Below, one piece after another: positions 18,010-27,149 of a stretch of DNA of 64,000 bases. The stretch covers positions 1-64,000 of the forward strand of contig NZ_FOLB01000012.1 of assembly GCF_900112345.1 (NCBI RefSeq), read 5' to 3'. This DNA comes from Nocardioides terrae. Its GTDB lineage: Bacteria > Actinomycetota > Actinomycetes > Propionibacteriales > Nocardioidaceae. Numbering within the stretch: position 1 is the stretch's first letter; the number at the start of each line of letters is the position of its first letter. A program made the translations under genes and the position numbers. Under the pieces are notes generated by a model. That model was not told the origin of the DNA, did not search any database, and saw only the letters and a list, made by a program, of their open reading frames with translations.

Positions 18010-18588
18010 ATGGCGAAGAGCGCGCTGATCGTCGTGGACGTGCAGAACGACTTCTGTGAGGGCGGGTCGCTGCCCGTGGCCGGCGGGGCGCGGGTCGCCA
18101 GCGACATCGCGGGCCTGCTGCACGCGCGGACGGCCGGGCTGCCGGAGGCGGCGACCTACGACCACGTGGTCGCGACCAAGGACCACCACATCGATCCGGG
18201 CGCGCACTTCTCCCGCGAGCCGGACTTCCGCGACTCGTGGCCGGCCCACTGCGTCGTCGGCACCGCCGGGGAGGCGTTGCACCCCAACCTCGACCCCGAG
18301 CCCTTCGAGGCGATCTTCACCAAGGGCGAGCACGCGGCGGCGTACTCCGGCTTCGAGGGTTGTACGCCGGACGGCACCGCCCTCGCCGAGTGGCTGCGCG
18401 ACCGCGCGGTGACCGCCGTCGACGTGTGCGGGATCGCCACCGACCACTGCGTGCGCGCGACCGCCCTCGACGCCGTGCGCGAGGGGTTCGCCGTGACGCT
18501 CCTCGGCCATCTGACCGTCGGCGTCGACGCCGACTCGACCGAGGCCGCCCTCGCCGAGATGCGCGCAGCAGGCGTCACGCTGGGCTAG
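18010..18588 (+). CDS. pncA: Nicotinamidase / pyrazinamidase
   Basis: A 192-residue hydrolase that converts nicotinamide to nicotinate for PncB. The catalytic triad can be read as Asp in [14 protein letters not shown] (about residue 8), Lys in VFTKGEHA-like [14 protein letters not shown] (about 103) and Cys in [13 protein letters not shown] (about 143). Metal ligands lie in [16 protein letters not shown] six bases upstream is in frame, but the ATG fits the leaderless promoter better. Enzymes of this family also activate pyrazinamide. Confidence 0.95.
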   Translation: MAKSALIVVDVQNDFCEGGSLPVAGGARVASDIAGLLHARTAGLPEAATYDHVVATKDHHIDPGAHFSREPDFRDSWPAHCVVGTAGEALHPNLDPEPFEAIFTKGEHAAAYSGFEGCTPDGTALAEWLRDRAVTAVDVCGIATDHCVRATALDAVREGFAVTLLGHLTVGVDADSTEAALAEMRAAGVTLG

Positions 18589-18648
18589 AAGACCCGGACC
18601 TTCGTCCCCGACCCGCCGCTGCCCCTGTCGGCGCGGCTGCGCCAGGGT

Positions 18649-18654
18649 TAAGGT
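18649..18654 (+). promoter_or_regulatory. Predicted -10 box of the MFS transporter gene (leaderless)
   Basis: TAAGGT is followed by six bases and the GTG start at 18661. No Shine-Dalgarno sequence is present. Confidence 0.5.
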
Positions 18655-18660
18655 CCCGAG

Positions 18661-19899
18661 GTGACCTCGATCTCGGCGATGTCGCCCCTTCGCGCGCGAC
18701 CCTTCCGGTGGTACTTCCTGTCCCGGTCGGTCAACCTCGCCGGCAACGCGATGTCACCGGTCGCGCTCGCCTTCGCCGTGCTGGCCGTCGACGACGGCAC
18801 CGCCTCCCTCGGCCTGGTCCTGGCGGCCTACACGATCCCGCTGGTCGTCTTCCTCCTGCTCGGTGGCGTGCTCGCCGACCGGTGGGGCCGGCAGCGTGTC
18901 GTCCAGGCGTCGAACCTCCTCGCCGGCCTGGTCCGCGCGGCGCTCGCCGTGCTCGTCCTCAGCGGGCATGCCGAGCTCTGGTCGCTGATCACGCTCGCCG
19001 CGATCAACGGCGTCGTCGTCGCTCCCGGCATCCCGGCCATGAACGGGCTCGTCCCCCAGCTGGTGCCCCGCACGCAGCTGCAGGAGGCCAACGCGCTGCT
19101 CTCGCTGACCCGCGCCGCGCTGATGGTGATCGGCCCCGGCGTCGCGGCCGCGTTCGTGGTCGGTGTCGGGGCCGGCTGGGCGTTGCTCATCGACGCGGTC
19201 ACGTGGCTGCTCGCCGCGGCCCTCCTGCTCCCCGTCTCGCTCCCGGCCACCGGCACCAACGGCACCTCGATGGTCGACGAGCTGCAGGAGGGCTGGCGCT
19301 ACTTCCGCGCCACCACCTGGCTCTGGCTCGTCGTCGGGGCGTGCGGCCTGCTGAACGCCCTCGCCGAGGGCGGCCTCACCTCCCTCGGCCCCGTCCGCGC
19401 AGCCGCCACCTCGATCGGCGTGCACGGCTGGGGCCTGGCCATGTCGGCCCAGGCGCTCGGCGCGCTGGTCGCCACGCTGGCGCTGATGCGGTGGCGGCTC
19501 GAGCGACCGCTGGTCTCGGCGCTGCTCGGTGTCGCGCTGTTCGGGCTGCCGATGATCACCCTCGGCGTCTGGCCGTCGACGGTGCCGCTCGTCGTCAGCG
19601 GTCTGGTCTCGGGAGTGGGCGTTCAGATCTTCAGCCTCGGCTGGCACCTGGCGATCCAGGAGCACGTGCCCGACCACATGCTCTCGCGCGCCTACTCCTA
19701 CGACCAGCTCGGCTCGATGGCCACCGTCCCCATCGGGCAGCTCGCGATGGGCCCGCTGGCCGGCGCCCTCGGCATCGCCCACGTCCTCACCGCCGCCGGG
19801 GTCGTGTACGTCGGCATCGCGCTGCTGACGCTCACCGCCGGCCCGGTCCGGGAGCTCGGCCGGCAGGCGCCGGCTCCGGCATCGTCTTCGGCCGCCTGA
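18661..19899 (+). CDS. MFS transporter, drug-efflux type
   Basis: A 412-residue transporter with about 12 hydrophobic segments. The early motif [20 protein letters not shown] and the motif-A-like loop [15 protein letters not shown] between TM2 and TM3 place it in the major facilitator superfamily. It resembles the MefA/EntS-type exporters common in actinobacteria. The C-terminal 15 residues are Ala/Ser-rich and polar. It is a single-gene unit with its own leaderless promoter. The substrate is unknown. Confidence 0.88.
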   Translation: MTSISAMSPLRARPFRWYFLSRSVNLAGNAMSPVALAFAVLAVDDGTASLGLVLAAYTIPLVVFLLLGGVLADRWGRQRVVQASNLLAGLVRAALAVLVLSGHAELWSLITLAAINGVVVAPGIPAMNGLVPQLVPRTQLQEANALLSLTRAALMVIGPGVAAAFVVGVGAGWALLIDAVTWLLAAALLLPVSLPATGTNGTSMVDELQEGWRYFRATTWLWLVVGACGLLNALAEGGLTSLGPVRAAATSIGVHGWGLAMSAQALGALVATLALMRWRLERPLVSALLGVALFGLPMITLGVWPSTVPLVVSGLVSGVGVQIFSLGWHLAIQEHVPDHMLSRAYSYDQLGSMATVPIGQLAMGPLAGALGIAHVLTAAGVVYVGIALLTLTAGPVRELGRQAPAPASSSAA

Positions 19900-19940
19900 G
19901 CACGGCCTCGGTTCGGCCGGACGACCCGGGCGGCGTACTA

Positions 19941-20002
19941 TTGCGAGTACAGACTACATAGTTTCCCTATGCACTCCGTAGAATCGACACATGTACTCGC
20001 AA
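19941..20002. promoter_or_regulatory. Inverted-repeat operator region of the marR-MFS operon
   Basis: TTGCGAGTACA at 19941-19951 is a perfect 11-bp inverted copy of TGTACTCGCAA at 19992-20002. Between them lies CATAGTTTCCCTATG (19957-19971), a second palindrome with 5-bp arms. A -10-like TAGAAT is at 19979-19984, six bases before the ATG at 19991. The right arm therefore overlaps the start codon and the inner palindrome sits just upstream of the -10. Autorepression by the MarR protein is the likely use. Confidence 0.65.
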
Positions 20003-20458
20003 GTCACTCACGCCTCCCTCGCGCTCAGCACGGACCTGGTCATCTACGCGGCCCGGTTCGTCCGCGCACTGCGTCGCAGCAGCGACGTGCCGGCAGGGGC
20101 GCGGGTGCTGTCGCTGCTCGACGAGCACGGGCCCCTCGGGGTCACCCAGCTCGCCAAGCTCGACCGCTGCTCCCAGCCGACCATGTCGGCCGCGGTGTCC
20201 CAGCTCGGCGAGGCCGGCCTCGTCGCCAAGGAGCCGAACCCGCTCGATGCCCGCGGCAGCGTGGTCAGCCTCACCGAGGACGGTCGCGACGTGCTCGCCG
20301 CCAACCGCGAGGTCTGGGCGTCGACGGTCATCGAGCGGCTGCGAGCACACGACCGGACCCAGGAGGAGCTCGCCACCGCGGTGGCGGTCCTGCGTGACCT
20401 GCTGGAGTCCGGTCCTGTCGATGGCGCGGAGACGGGGACCCGACCCGAAAGGACCTGA
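19991..20458 (+). CDS. MarR-family transcriptional regulator
   Basis: A 155-residue winged-helix repressor. The HTH is at about 55-85 (VTQLAKLDRCSQPTMSAAVS) and the wing motif KEPNPLDARGSVVSLTEDG at about 85-105, where Asp and Arg of the DxR wing are present. It is cotranscribed with the downstream MFS exporter, with overlapping stop and start (TGATG). Such pairs usually respond to an exported phenolic or drug ligand. The inverted repeats around its start suggest autoregulation. Confidence 0.92.
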   Translation: MYSQVTHASLALSTDLVIYAARFVRALRRSSDVPAGARVLSLLDEHGPLGVTQLAKLDRCSQPTMSAAVSQLGEAGLVAKEPNPLDARGSVVSLTEDGRDVLAANREVWASTVIERLRAHDRTQEELATAVAVLRDLLESGPVDGAETGTRPERT

Positions 20459-21756
20459 TGAGCGCCGCCAGCGCCAGCCACTCGCCCGCATCCGCCGAGG
20501 ACAAGGGCTCCATCCTCAAGCAGCCCCGCGCCGTCTGGGCGGTCGCGTTCGCCTGCGTGATCTCGTTCATGGGGCTCGGCCTCGTGGACCCGATCCTCAC
20601 CTCGATCGCCGCCGACCTGCACGCCACCGCGGGTGACGTCTCCCTGCTCTTCACCTCCTACCTCGTGGTGACCGCCGTCGCGATGCTGATCACCGGTTGG
20701 GTCTCCAGCCGGATCGGCGTGAAGTGGACGCTCGTCGCGGGCCTCGCCATCATCGTGGTGTTCTCCGCCGTCGGCGGCCTGATGAACAGCGTCGGCGGCA
20801 TCGTCGCCGCGCGCGCGGTCTGGGGACTCGGCAACGCCCTCTTCATCGCCACCTCGCTCGCGACGATCGTCACGCTCACCCAGGGCTCGCTGAAGCAGGC
20901 GATCCTGCTCTACGAGTCGGCCCTCGGCATCGGCATCGGGCTGGGCCCGATCGTGGGCGGTCAGCTCGGCGAGCACATCGGCTGGCGCGGCCCGTTCTTC
21001 GGCGTCGCGGTGCTGATGGCCATCGGCCTGGTCGCCACCCTGATCTTCCTGCCCCAGACCCCGAAGCCGGAGACCAAGACCTCCGTCGCCGACCCGATCA
21101 GGGCGTTGCGGCACCCTGGCCTGCTCGTCGTCTCTGTGGCCGCCCTGTTCTACAACTTCGGCTTCTTCACCCTCATGGCCGTCGCGCCGTACCCGCTGCA
21201 GCTCGGGAGCACCCACTTCGACGCCGCCGACACCGGATGGGTGTTCTTCGGCTGGGGCCTGGCGCTCGCCTTCACCTCGATCTGGGGTGCGAACTGGCTC
21301 GATCGGGCCGTCGGCACCTTCGGCGCCATCGTGATCGCGATGCTCGGCTTCGCCGCGTGCCTGGCCGCCATGGGCGTCTTCGCTCCCGACAACGCCGACC
21401 CGACCGGCACCGGGCGCCCGTGGGGCATCGTCGTCTGCGTCATCGTCGCGGGCTTCTTCCTGGGCATCAACAACACCGTGCTGACCACGCTGGTGATGGG
21501 CGCCGCCCCGGTCCCGCGGCCGGTCGCCTCCGCGGCGTACTCCTTCGTGCGCTTCTTCGGCGGCGCGGTGGGCGCCTACGTCGCGGGCAAGGTCGCCGAG
21601 CACACCTTCCAGGGCGCCTTCTGGCTCGGGACGGGCATCGTCCTCGTCGCCCTGTTGCTGCTCGTGGTCTTCCGCAGGTTCGTCGTGACCACATCCGCTC
21701 CGACGCACGGGTCCGTCGAGGAGGCCGAGGGCGTCCTCGTCGGCGACGCCGACTGA
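20458..21756 (+). CDS. MFS multidrug exporter
   Basis: A 432-residue, 12-segment major facilitator. After a 25-residue polar N-terminus, TM1 begins with VWAVAFACVISFMGLGLVDP, a motif of Bcr/CflA or EmrD-like drug exporters. The A-motif GWVSSRIGVKW and the C-motif GIGIGLGPIVGGQLGEHIGW of drug/H+ antiporters are clear. It is under control of the upstream MarR gene. AAAGGA lies a few bases before the ATG. The exported compound is unknown. Confidence 0.9.
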   Translation: MSAASASHSPASAEDKGSILKQPRAVWAVAFACVISFMGLGLVDPILTSIAADLHATAGDVSLLFTSYLVVTAVAMLITGWVSSRIGVKWTLVAGLAIIVVFSAVGGLMNSVGGIVAARAVWGLGNALFIATSLATIVTLTQGSLKQAILLYESALGIGIGLGPIVGGQLGEHIGWRGPFFGVAVLMAIGLVATLIFLPQTPKPETKTSVADPIRALRHPGLLVVSVAALFYNFGFFTLMAVAPYPLQLGSTHFDAADTGWVFFGWGLALAFTSIWGANWLDRAVGTFGAIVIAMLGFAACLAAMGVFAPDNADPTGTGRPWGIVVCVIVAGFFLGINNTVLTTLVMGAAPVPRPVASAAYSFVRFFGGAVGAYVAGKVAEHTFQGAFWLGTGIVLVALLLLVVFRRFVVTTSAPTHGSVEEAEGVLVGDAD

Positions 21757-21770
21757 CCCCCTCGCCGAGC

Positions 21771-23585
21771 TCAGGAGGTCTTGCGGGCGGCCCAGTCGCG
21801 GATCCGGTCGATCCGGGCACGCAGCTGGTCGGCGTTGGCGACGGCCGCCGCCGGGCCGCCGCACTCCTTGCGCAGGGCGGCGTGGGTGACGCCGTGCGGC
21901 TGGCCGGTGCGGTGGTTCCAGGCGGCGACCAGTCCGTTGAGCTCGCGCCGTAGGACGGCGAGCTGCTCGTGCGTCGACACGTCGGCGAGCGAGTCGGCGG
22001 CCCGCTCGCGGGCCTCCTCGGAGGACGCCGCGCGCGCCTTGTGCTGCTTGGCCCGGTCGGACTGGCGCTGGCGGAGCAGCTGCTTCATCGAGTCGGTGTC
22101 GAGCAGGCCGGGGATGCCGAGGAAGTCCATCTCCTCGTCGGAGCCGACCTGCACCTCGCCCTCGTGGCCGAACTCGCCGCCGTCGAAGAGCACCCGGTCG
22201 AAGCGGGCCTCCGACCCGAGCGCCTCGAACGGCAGCCCGCCCTCCTCCGCGCTGGCCGCCTCGCTGGCGTTGGCCTGCGCCATCAGGGCGTCCTCGGCGG
22301 CGAAGATGTCGCCCTCGTCGGTGATCTTCCTGCCCAGGACGTGGTCGCGGGCGAGCTCCAGCTCGGCGGCCAGGCCGAGGAGCCCGGGCACGGAGGGCAG
22401 GAAGACGCTCGCCGTCTCCCCGCGGGACCGGGATCGCACGAAGCGGCCGACGGCCTGGGCGAAGAAGAGCGGCGTCGAGGTCGTGGTGGCGTAGACGCCG
22501 ACAGCCAGACGAGGTACGTCGACCCCCTCGGACACCATCCTGACGGCGACCATCCACCGGCTGTCGCCGGCGCTGAACGCGGCGATCTTCTTCGACGCCG
22601 CCTTCTCGTCCGACAGCACGACGGTGGGCGACTCGCCGGTGATCCGGCGCAGGGTCTTGGCGTAGGCGCGAGCCGAGTCCTGGTCGGTCGCGATGACGAG
22701 CCCGCCCGCGTCCGGGACGTGCCGACGCACCTCGGAGAGCCGCTTGTCGGCGGCGGCGAGGACGGCCGGCATCCAGGAGCCGTTGGGGTCGAGCGCCGTG
22801 CGCAGGGCCTGCTGGATCATGTCCTTGGTCAGCGGCTCGCCCAGCTGTGCGGCGACCTCGTCGCCGGCGCGGGTCCGCCAGGTCATCTGGCCGGAGTAGG
22901 CCATGAAGAGCACCGGGCGGACGACGTGGTCGCGCAGCGCCTCCGCGTAGCCGTAGGTGTAGTCCGCCACCGAACGCGGGATGCCGTCGGGGCCCGGCGC
23001 GTAGGTGACGAACGGGATCGGGTTGACGTCGGAGCGGAACGGCGTACCGGTCAGCGCGAGACGTCGCGCGGCGGGCTCGAACGCCTCGCGGACGCCCTCA
23101 CCCCACGACAGTGCGTCACCGGCGTGGTGCACCTCGTCCAGGATGACCAGGGTCTTGAAGCGCTCGGTGCGGATGCGCATCGCGAGCGGGTTCACCGCCA
23201 CGCCCGCGTAGGTCACCGCGATGCCGATGAAGTCCGCGGACGTCCTGCCCTGGCCGGCCGAGTAGTTCGGGTCGATCGGGATGCCGGCCCGGCTCGCCGC
23301 CTCCGCCCACTGGACCTTCAGGTGCTCGGTGGGCGCGACGACGATGATCCGGTCGATCATCCGGCGGCCCAGCAGCTCGCTGGCGACGGAGAGCGCGAAC
23401 GTCGTCTTGCCGGCGCCCGGCGTCGCGACGGCGAGGTAGTCGCGCGGGAGATCGGCGAAGTAGCTCGACACCGCTGCCTGCTGCCAGGCACGCAGCTTCG
23501 TGGCCGTGCCCCACGCTGCCCGCTCCGGCCAGGCCGGAGGCAGTGCGTGGGGGGCGGCGGCGTCGTTCGGGCGCCCGCCCGTCAC
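21771..23585 (-). CDS. DEAD/DEAH-box superfamily 2 helicase
   Basis: A 604-residue helicase-like ATPase. Motif I is ATPGAGKTTFA (about 53-63), motif II is ILDEVHHAGD (DEVH), motif III is LTGTPFRSD, and the second RecA domain has VIATDQDSARAYAKTL, MVSEGVDVPRLAVGVY and QAVGRFVRSR. The C-terminal 130 residues are charged and helical, with a coiled-coil-like Gln/Arg-rich part. Related actinobacterial proteins are encoded beside DUF3039 genes, as here (ATGA overlap). The biological substrate is unknown. No nuclease or methylase neighbour points to restriction. Confidence 0.88.
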   Translation of the reverse strand: MTGGRPNDAAAPHALPPAWPERAAWGTATKLRAWQQAAVSSYFADLPRDYLAVATPGAGKTTFALSVASELLGRRMIDRIIVVAPTEHLKVQWAEAASRAGIPIDPNYSAGQGRTSADFIGIAVTYAGVAVNPLAMRIRTERFKTLVILDEVHHAGDALSWGEGVREAFEPAARRLALTGTPFRSDVNPIPFVTYAPGPDGIPRSVADYTYGYAEALRDHVVRPVLFMAYSGQMTWRTRAGDEVAAQLGEPLTKDMIQQALRTALDPNGSWMPAVLAAADKRLSEVRRHVPDAGGLVIATDQDSARAYAKTLRRITGESPTVVLSDEKAASKKIAAFSAGDSRWMVAVRMVSEGVDVPRLAVGVYATTTSTPLFFAQAVGRFVRSRSRGETASVFLPSVPGLLGLAAELELARDHVLGRKITDEGDIFAAEDALMAQANASEAASAEEGGLPFEALGSEARFDRVLFDGGEFGHEGEVQVGSDEEMDFLGIPGLLDTDSMKQLLRQRQSDRAKQHKARAASSEEARERAADSLADVSTHEQLAVLRRELNGLVAAWNHRTGQPHGVTHAALRKECGGPAAAVANADQLRARIDRIRDWAARKTS

Positions 23586-23872
23586 TCGGGGCCCGAGCTG
23601 CCGTCACCGGAGCCGTCGGACAGCCCCTCCCAGATCTCCTTGCAGTCCGGGCAGACCGGGAACTTCGTCCCGTCCCGGCTCGGGACCCACACCTTGCCGC
23701 AGAGCGCGACGACGGGCGTGCCCATCACCATGGCCTCGGTCAGCTTGTCCTTCTCGACGTAGTGCGAGAAGCGGTCGTGGTCGCCCTCGTCGGTCGGGAC
23801 GGTCCGCTCGTCCTCCCGCACCCGCTCGTCCAGGGCGGTGCCGCCCTTGTCGCCGAAGCCCAGGAAACCCAT
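23582..23872 (-). CDS. DUF3039-family zinc-ribbon-like protein
   Basis: A 96-residue actinobacterial protein. A Cys in ALCGKVWVPSRDG and the pair CPDCKEIWEGL suggest a small zinc ribbon with three visible Cys; a His in DHDRFSHYVEK may complete it. The MGTPVVALCGKVW segment is typical of DUF3039. It overlaps the helicase start by 4 bp and is almost certainly cotranscribed with it. Function is unknown. Confidence 0.82.
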   Translation of the reverse strand: MGFLGFGDKGGTALDERVREDERTVPTDEGDHDRFSHYVEKDKLTEAMVMGTPVVALCGKVWVPSRDGTKFPVCPDCKEIWEGLSDGSGDGSSGPE

Positions 23873-23919
23873 GCGCCAACCCTAACCCGCAGGGGCCCGC
23901 CAAGCTGAGTCGACAGCCG

Positions 23920-23959
23920 GGTCTCGCGACGGTCGCTGCGCGACCTCCTCGACCAGCGG
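23920..23959. repeat. Intergenic repeat, copy 1
   Basis: A 40-bp element beginning GGTCTCGCGACGG and ending CTCCTCGACCAGCGG. It has internal complementarity around CGCTGCGCG and closely matches copy 2 at 33533; copy 3 at 34099 shares both ends. Elements of this kind are scattered between genes in Nocardioides-like genomes. It lies between the DUF3039 start and the yqgE stop. Confidence 0.65.
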
Positions 23960-23965
23960 AGCCGG

Positions 23966-24580
23966 TCAGTTCAGGTCCGGGTCCGCGGGCCGCGTCGAGT
24001 GCCACGCCAGCTCCCCCGGCTGGCGGCGCAGGACGTCGCGCCAGAGCGCCGTGGTGTCGCCGCGGAACGCGTCGGGCGCCTCGGCGGGGACGACGTACCA
24101 GCTGCCCTCCTCGACCTCGCCCTCCAGTTGCCCGGGCGCCCAGCCGGCGTACCCCGCGAAGATGCGCAGGCCGGCCAGGCTGCCCGTGAGCAGCTCCGCG
24201 GGGGTGTCGAGGTCGAGCAGGCCGAGCGACCCGTTCACCGAGCGGAAGCCGACCGGGACGTCGGCGGGGTCGCGCAGCAGCGCGACGGCCAGCGCGGCGT
24301 CCGTGCCGACGGGGCCGCCGTGGAAGAGGACGTTCGGCTCGTCGACCGCCGTGCCCCACTGACCCAGCACCTCGGCGACGGTGACCGGCGAGGGGCGGTT
24401 GAGGACGACCCCGAGGGCCCCCTCGCCGTCGACGTCGAGGAGGAGGACCACGGTGTCGGCGAAGTTCGGGTCGAGCAGCGCCGGCGTGGCGACGAGGAGC
24501 ATGCCGGCCGCGAGGCCCGCACCACCGGCCCGCTCGCCTGCACCCTCTCCCGCACCCTCTCCCGCGCCGTCGTCACCCAT
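23966..24580 (-). CDS. YqgE/AlgH-family protein (DUF179)
   Basis: A 204-residue protein of the UPF0301/AlgH family. The conserved N-terminal segment AGMLLVATPALLDPNFADTV is followed by LNRPSPVTVAEVL, LFHGGPVG and the C-terminal GYAGWAPGQLEGE, a near-invariant motif. Function remains poorly defined. The first 25 residues are an odd Gly/Glu/Ala repeat (GAGEGAGEGAGERAGG), caused by a 12-bp tandem repeat in the DNA. The start ATG at 24580 has GGAG two bases upstream. The repeat is probably a disordered tail. Confidence 0.88.
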   Translation of the reverse strand: MGDDGAGEGAGEGAGERAGGAGLAAGMLLVATPALLDPNFADTVVLLLDVDGEGALGVVLNRPSPVTVAEVLGQWGTAVDEPNVLFHGGPVGTDAALAVALLRDPADVPVGFRSVNGSLGLLDLDTPAELLTGSLAGLRIFAGYAGWAPGQLEGEVEEGSWYVVPAEAPDAFRGDTTALWRDVLRRQPGELAWHSTRPADPDLN

Positions 24581-24678
24581 GGCTCCATCATGACTCAGGG
24601 TGGTGATCCCGGCGAGGAGATCGATCAGGCGCACAGAACGACGGACACCTGCGCGTGGACCGCCCGATAGCGCGTCCA

Positions 24679-24709
24679 TTGACGCACGTGCCGCCGCGTG
24701 ACCTACCAT
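24679..24709 (+). promoter_or_regulatory. Predicted promoter of the DUF6421 operon
   Basis: TTGACG (24679-24684) and TACCAT (24704-24709) resemble sigma-70-type -35 and -10 boxes, with a 19-bp spacer that is slightly long. The predicted transcript would have a leader of about 25 bases containing GGAGG before the GTG at 24741. Confidence 0.5.
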
Positions 24710-24740
24710 CGACGGGAGAATCTTCGGCTTTGGAGGACTT

Positions 24741-26072
24741 GTGACGGAAGATGTTCGCCAGCACCCCGCCTGGTTGCGCCTGCGTGAGACGGTCAGTGAC
24801 CTCCGCGCCCACCAGCGCACGGACGGCTCGGTCGACCTCGGATCCATCGGCCGGGAGCGCGCCGAGGCGCTCCTCGGCACCGTGCGCACGGCAGTGGCCG
24901 AGCTCGCACCGTCCTTCCCCCACGACGGCGACTACCTGACGGCGCTCGACAAGGACCTCGCCCGCTGGGCCGACGACGGCTTCGGCGTGCCGGACTTCCT
25001 CGACTCCCTCACCCAGTTCCAGCCCTCGCGGGGCAGGGCCGACGGCCGTGGGCACCTGGTCGTCTTCGCGATGTACACCCAGAACGGCAACCCGGACCGC
25101 AACCTCGAGGCCCTCCTCATCCACGAGGTCTGGCCGGAGTGGCTGGCCGCGCTCGAGGCGGACCGCTACGACAACCCGATGTTCGTGCCGATCCGGTTCG
25201 ACGACTTCACCGCCGGCTACGACACCCACTCGGCGGTCCTCTTCCCCGAGACGGTGTCCGTGCGCGAGACGCCGTCGGCCTACACGTGGGGAGCGATCTT
25301 CTGCGACCGCGAGGCCGCCCGCTTCCGGCAGGTCACCAACGCCGCCGCCGACATCCTCCGGCTCGACCTGCCCGACCAGGCCCGCGCCCTGCTCTCCGAC
25401 CAGGCCCGGTGCGAGGAGGCGTTCGTGCTCTGGGACCTGATCCACGACCGGACCCACAGCCACGGCGACCTGCCGTTCGACCCGTTCATGATCCGCCAGC
25501 GGCAGCCCTTCTGGATGTACGGCCTCGAGGAGCTGCGCTGCGACCTCACCGCGTTCCGCGAGGCGGTGCGGCTCGCCGACGAGGGCCTGCCGCAGGCCGA
25601 GGACGTGCAGTACGCCGTCCTGTTCGACCGGCTCTTCCGCTTCCCCGTCACGGGCAACCGCGTGCGCAACTATGACGGCCTCGGCGGCCAGCTGCTCTTC
25701 GCCTACCTCCACAAGAACGGCGCGGTGCGGTGGACCGACAACCGGCTGAGCATCGACTTCGACCGCGCGCGTGAGCTCACCGCCCGGCTCGGCGAGGAGA
25801 TCCAGCGGTTCTACCGCGACGGCATCGACCGGCCCAAGGTGGTGCACTGGATCGCCGGCCACGAGCTGGTGTCGCGTTACCTGTCGGCGCACCCCGGCTC
25901 GAAGTGGGCGCGGGCACGCGAGACGCTCGACTTCAGCCTGCCGCCGCGCGAGCTGGTCGACGAGGTGCTTCCCGACGAGTTCCCGCTGAGCATGTTCTAC
26001 GAGACGCTCGCCAAGAAGCTGGGTGGGGTGGTCGAGTCGACCAGAGGGGTCACCGGCAAGATGTCGGCATGA
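24741..26072 (+). CDS. DUF6421-family protein
   Basis: A 443-residue soluble actinobacterial protein of unknown function. The best conserved part is the middle, including LWDLIHDRTHSHGDLPFDPF, a His/Asp-rich stretch that could bind a metal, followed by FWMYGLEELRCDLTAFREA. The C-terminal third contains a helical region ending DFSLPPRELVDEVLPDEF. A strong GGAGG precedes the GTG start. It is translationally coupled (ATGA) to the threonine aldolase gene. The family label is from memory and function is not claimed. Confidence 0.78.
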   Translation: MTEDVRQHPAWLRLRETVSDLRAHQRTDGSVDLGSIGRERAEALLGTVRTAVAELAPSFPHDGDYLTALDKDLARWADDGFGVPDFLDSLTQFQPSRGRADGRGHLVVFAMYTQNGNPDRNLEALLIHEVWPEWLAALEADRYDNPMFVPIRFDDFTAGYDTHSAVLFPETVSVRETPSAYTWGAIFCDREAARFRQVTNAAADILRLDLPDQARALLSDQARCEEAFVLWDLIHDRTHSHGDLPFDPFMIRQRQPFWMYGLEELRCDLTAFREAVRLADEGLPQAEDVQYAVLFDRLFRFPVTGNRVRNYDGLGGQLLFAYLHKNGAVRWTDNRLSIDFDRARELTARLGEEIQRFYRDGIDRPKVVHWIAGHELVSRYLSAHPGSKWARARETLDFSLPPRELVDEVLPDEFPLSMFYETLAKKLGGVVESTRGVTGKMSA

Positions 26073-27130
26073 CGATCGCTGTCCGCCACGACCCCTCCCG
26101 CATCAGCTTCGCGAGCGACAACTACGCCGGCGCGCACCCCGAGGTGCTGGCCGCGCTCGCGACGGCCAACGGCGGCCACCAGAGCGCCTACGGCGCCGAC
26201 GCCTACACGGCGGCGCTGCCGGCGCTGTTCGCGCCGTTGTTCGGCGAGGGCATCGAGGTCTACCCGGTCTGGAACGGCACCGGCGCCAACGTGGTCGGGC
26301 TGATGTCGCTCACCGACCGCTGGTCGGGCGTGATCTGCAGCGACGTGGCGCACATCAACACCGACGAGTGCGCGGCGCCGGAGCGGGTCGGCGGGCTCAA
26401 GCTGATGCCGGTGCCGACCGAGCACGGCAAGCTCACGCCCGAGCTGGTCGCGCGCGAGGCGCGCGGCTTCGAGGACGAGCACCGGGCGAGCCCGACCGTG
26501 CTGTCGCTGACGCAGAGCACCGAGCTGGGCGCGGTCTACACGCCCGACGAGGTGAAGGCGCTGGCCGACTACGCCCACGGCCTCGGGATGAGCGTGCAGA
26601 TGGACGGCGCGCGGATCGCCAACGCCGCGGCCGCCCTCGACGTACCGGTGCGGGCGTTCACCCGCGACGTGGGCGTCGACGTGCTCTCCTTCGGCGGCAC
26701 CAAGAACGGCATGGTCTTCGGCGAGGCGATCGTCGTGCTCAACCCCGAGCGGGTCCGCGGGATCCTCTACCTGCGCAAGCTCGCGACGCAGCTGAGCTCG
26801 AAGACGCGCTTCGTCTCCGCCCAGCTCGAGGCGATGCTCGCCGACGACCTGTGGCTGCGCAGCGCCGCGCACGCGAACGCGATGGCGCAGCGGCTGGCGG
26901 CCGGTGTCGCGGGGATCGACGGCGTCGAGATCACCGCGCCGGTGGACGCCAACGCGGTGTTCGTGCGGCTCCCCCGCGCCGTCGTCGACGCGGTGCAGCC
27001 GCGCTTCCCGTTCTACCTGTGGGACGAGTCGGACGCCGCCCGGCCGGTCGCCCGCTGGATGTGCAGCTTCGACCTGACCGAGGACGACGTCGACGCGTTC
27101 GTCGAGGCGGTCGCCGACGCCGCCCGTTGA
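26069..27130 (+). CDS. Low-specificity L-threonine aldolase (PLP fold type I)
   Basis: A 353-residue aminotransferase-fold enzyme that cleaves threonine or beta-hydroxy amino acids to glycine and an aldehyde. The N-terminus SFASDNYAGAHPEVL corresponds to the SDTVT-type motif. The PLP Lys is in SFGGTKNGMVFG at about residue 208, with the PLP-contacting Asp in VQMDGARIANAA. The sequence is nearer the threonine aldolase/beta-eliminating lyase group than to serine hydroxymethyltransferase. Coupled by ATGA to the DUF6421 gene, which suggests a shared pathway. Confidence 0.9.
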   Translation: MTIAVRHDPSRISFASDNYAGAHPEVLAALATANGGHQSAYGADAYTAALPALFAPLFGEGIEVYPVWNGTGANVVGLMSLTDRWSGVICSDVAHINTDECAAPERVGGLKLMPVPTEHGKLTPELVAREARGFEDEHRASPTVLSLTQSTELGAVYTPDEVKALADYAHGLGMSVQMDGARIANAAAALDVPVRAFTRDVGVDVLSFGGTKNGMVFGEAIVVLNPERVRGILYLRKLATQLSSKTRFVSAQLEAMLADDLWLRSAAHANAMAQRLAAGVAGIDGVEITAPVDANAVFVRLPRAVVDAVQPRFPFYLWDESDAARPVARWMCSFDLTEDDVDAFVEAVADAAR

Positions 27131-27149
27131 CCTCGGGACGCGGCGTCGG

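Noticed and set aside
16630..18510. A long minus-strand extension upstream of clpS, opposite pncB and pncA
   Set aside because: Only the last 97 residues match a family (ClpS). The rest is the antisense shadow of two well-supported genes.
20044..22557. An 837-codon open frame on the minus strand
   Set aside because: It lies antisense to the MarR and MFS genes and out of frame with the helicase. Its translation is low-complexity Arg/Gly/Asp-rich sequence typical of GC-rich shadow frames.
24539..24567. Tandem 12-bp repeat as a regulatory array
   Set aside because: The repeat is inside the 5' coding part of the YqgE gene and simply encodes a Gly/Ala/Glu repeat.
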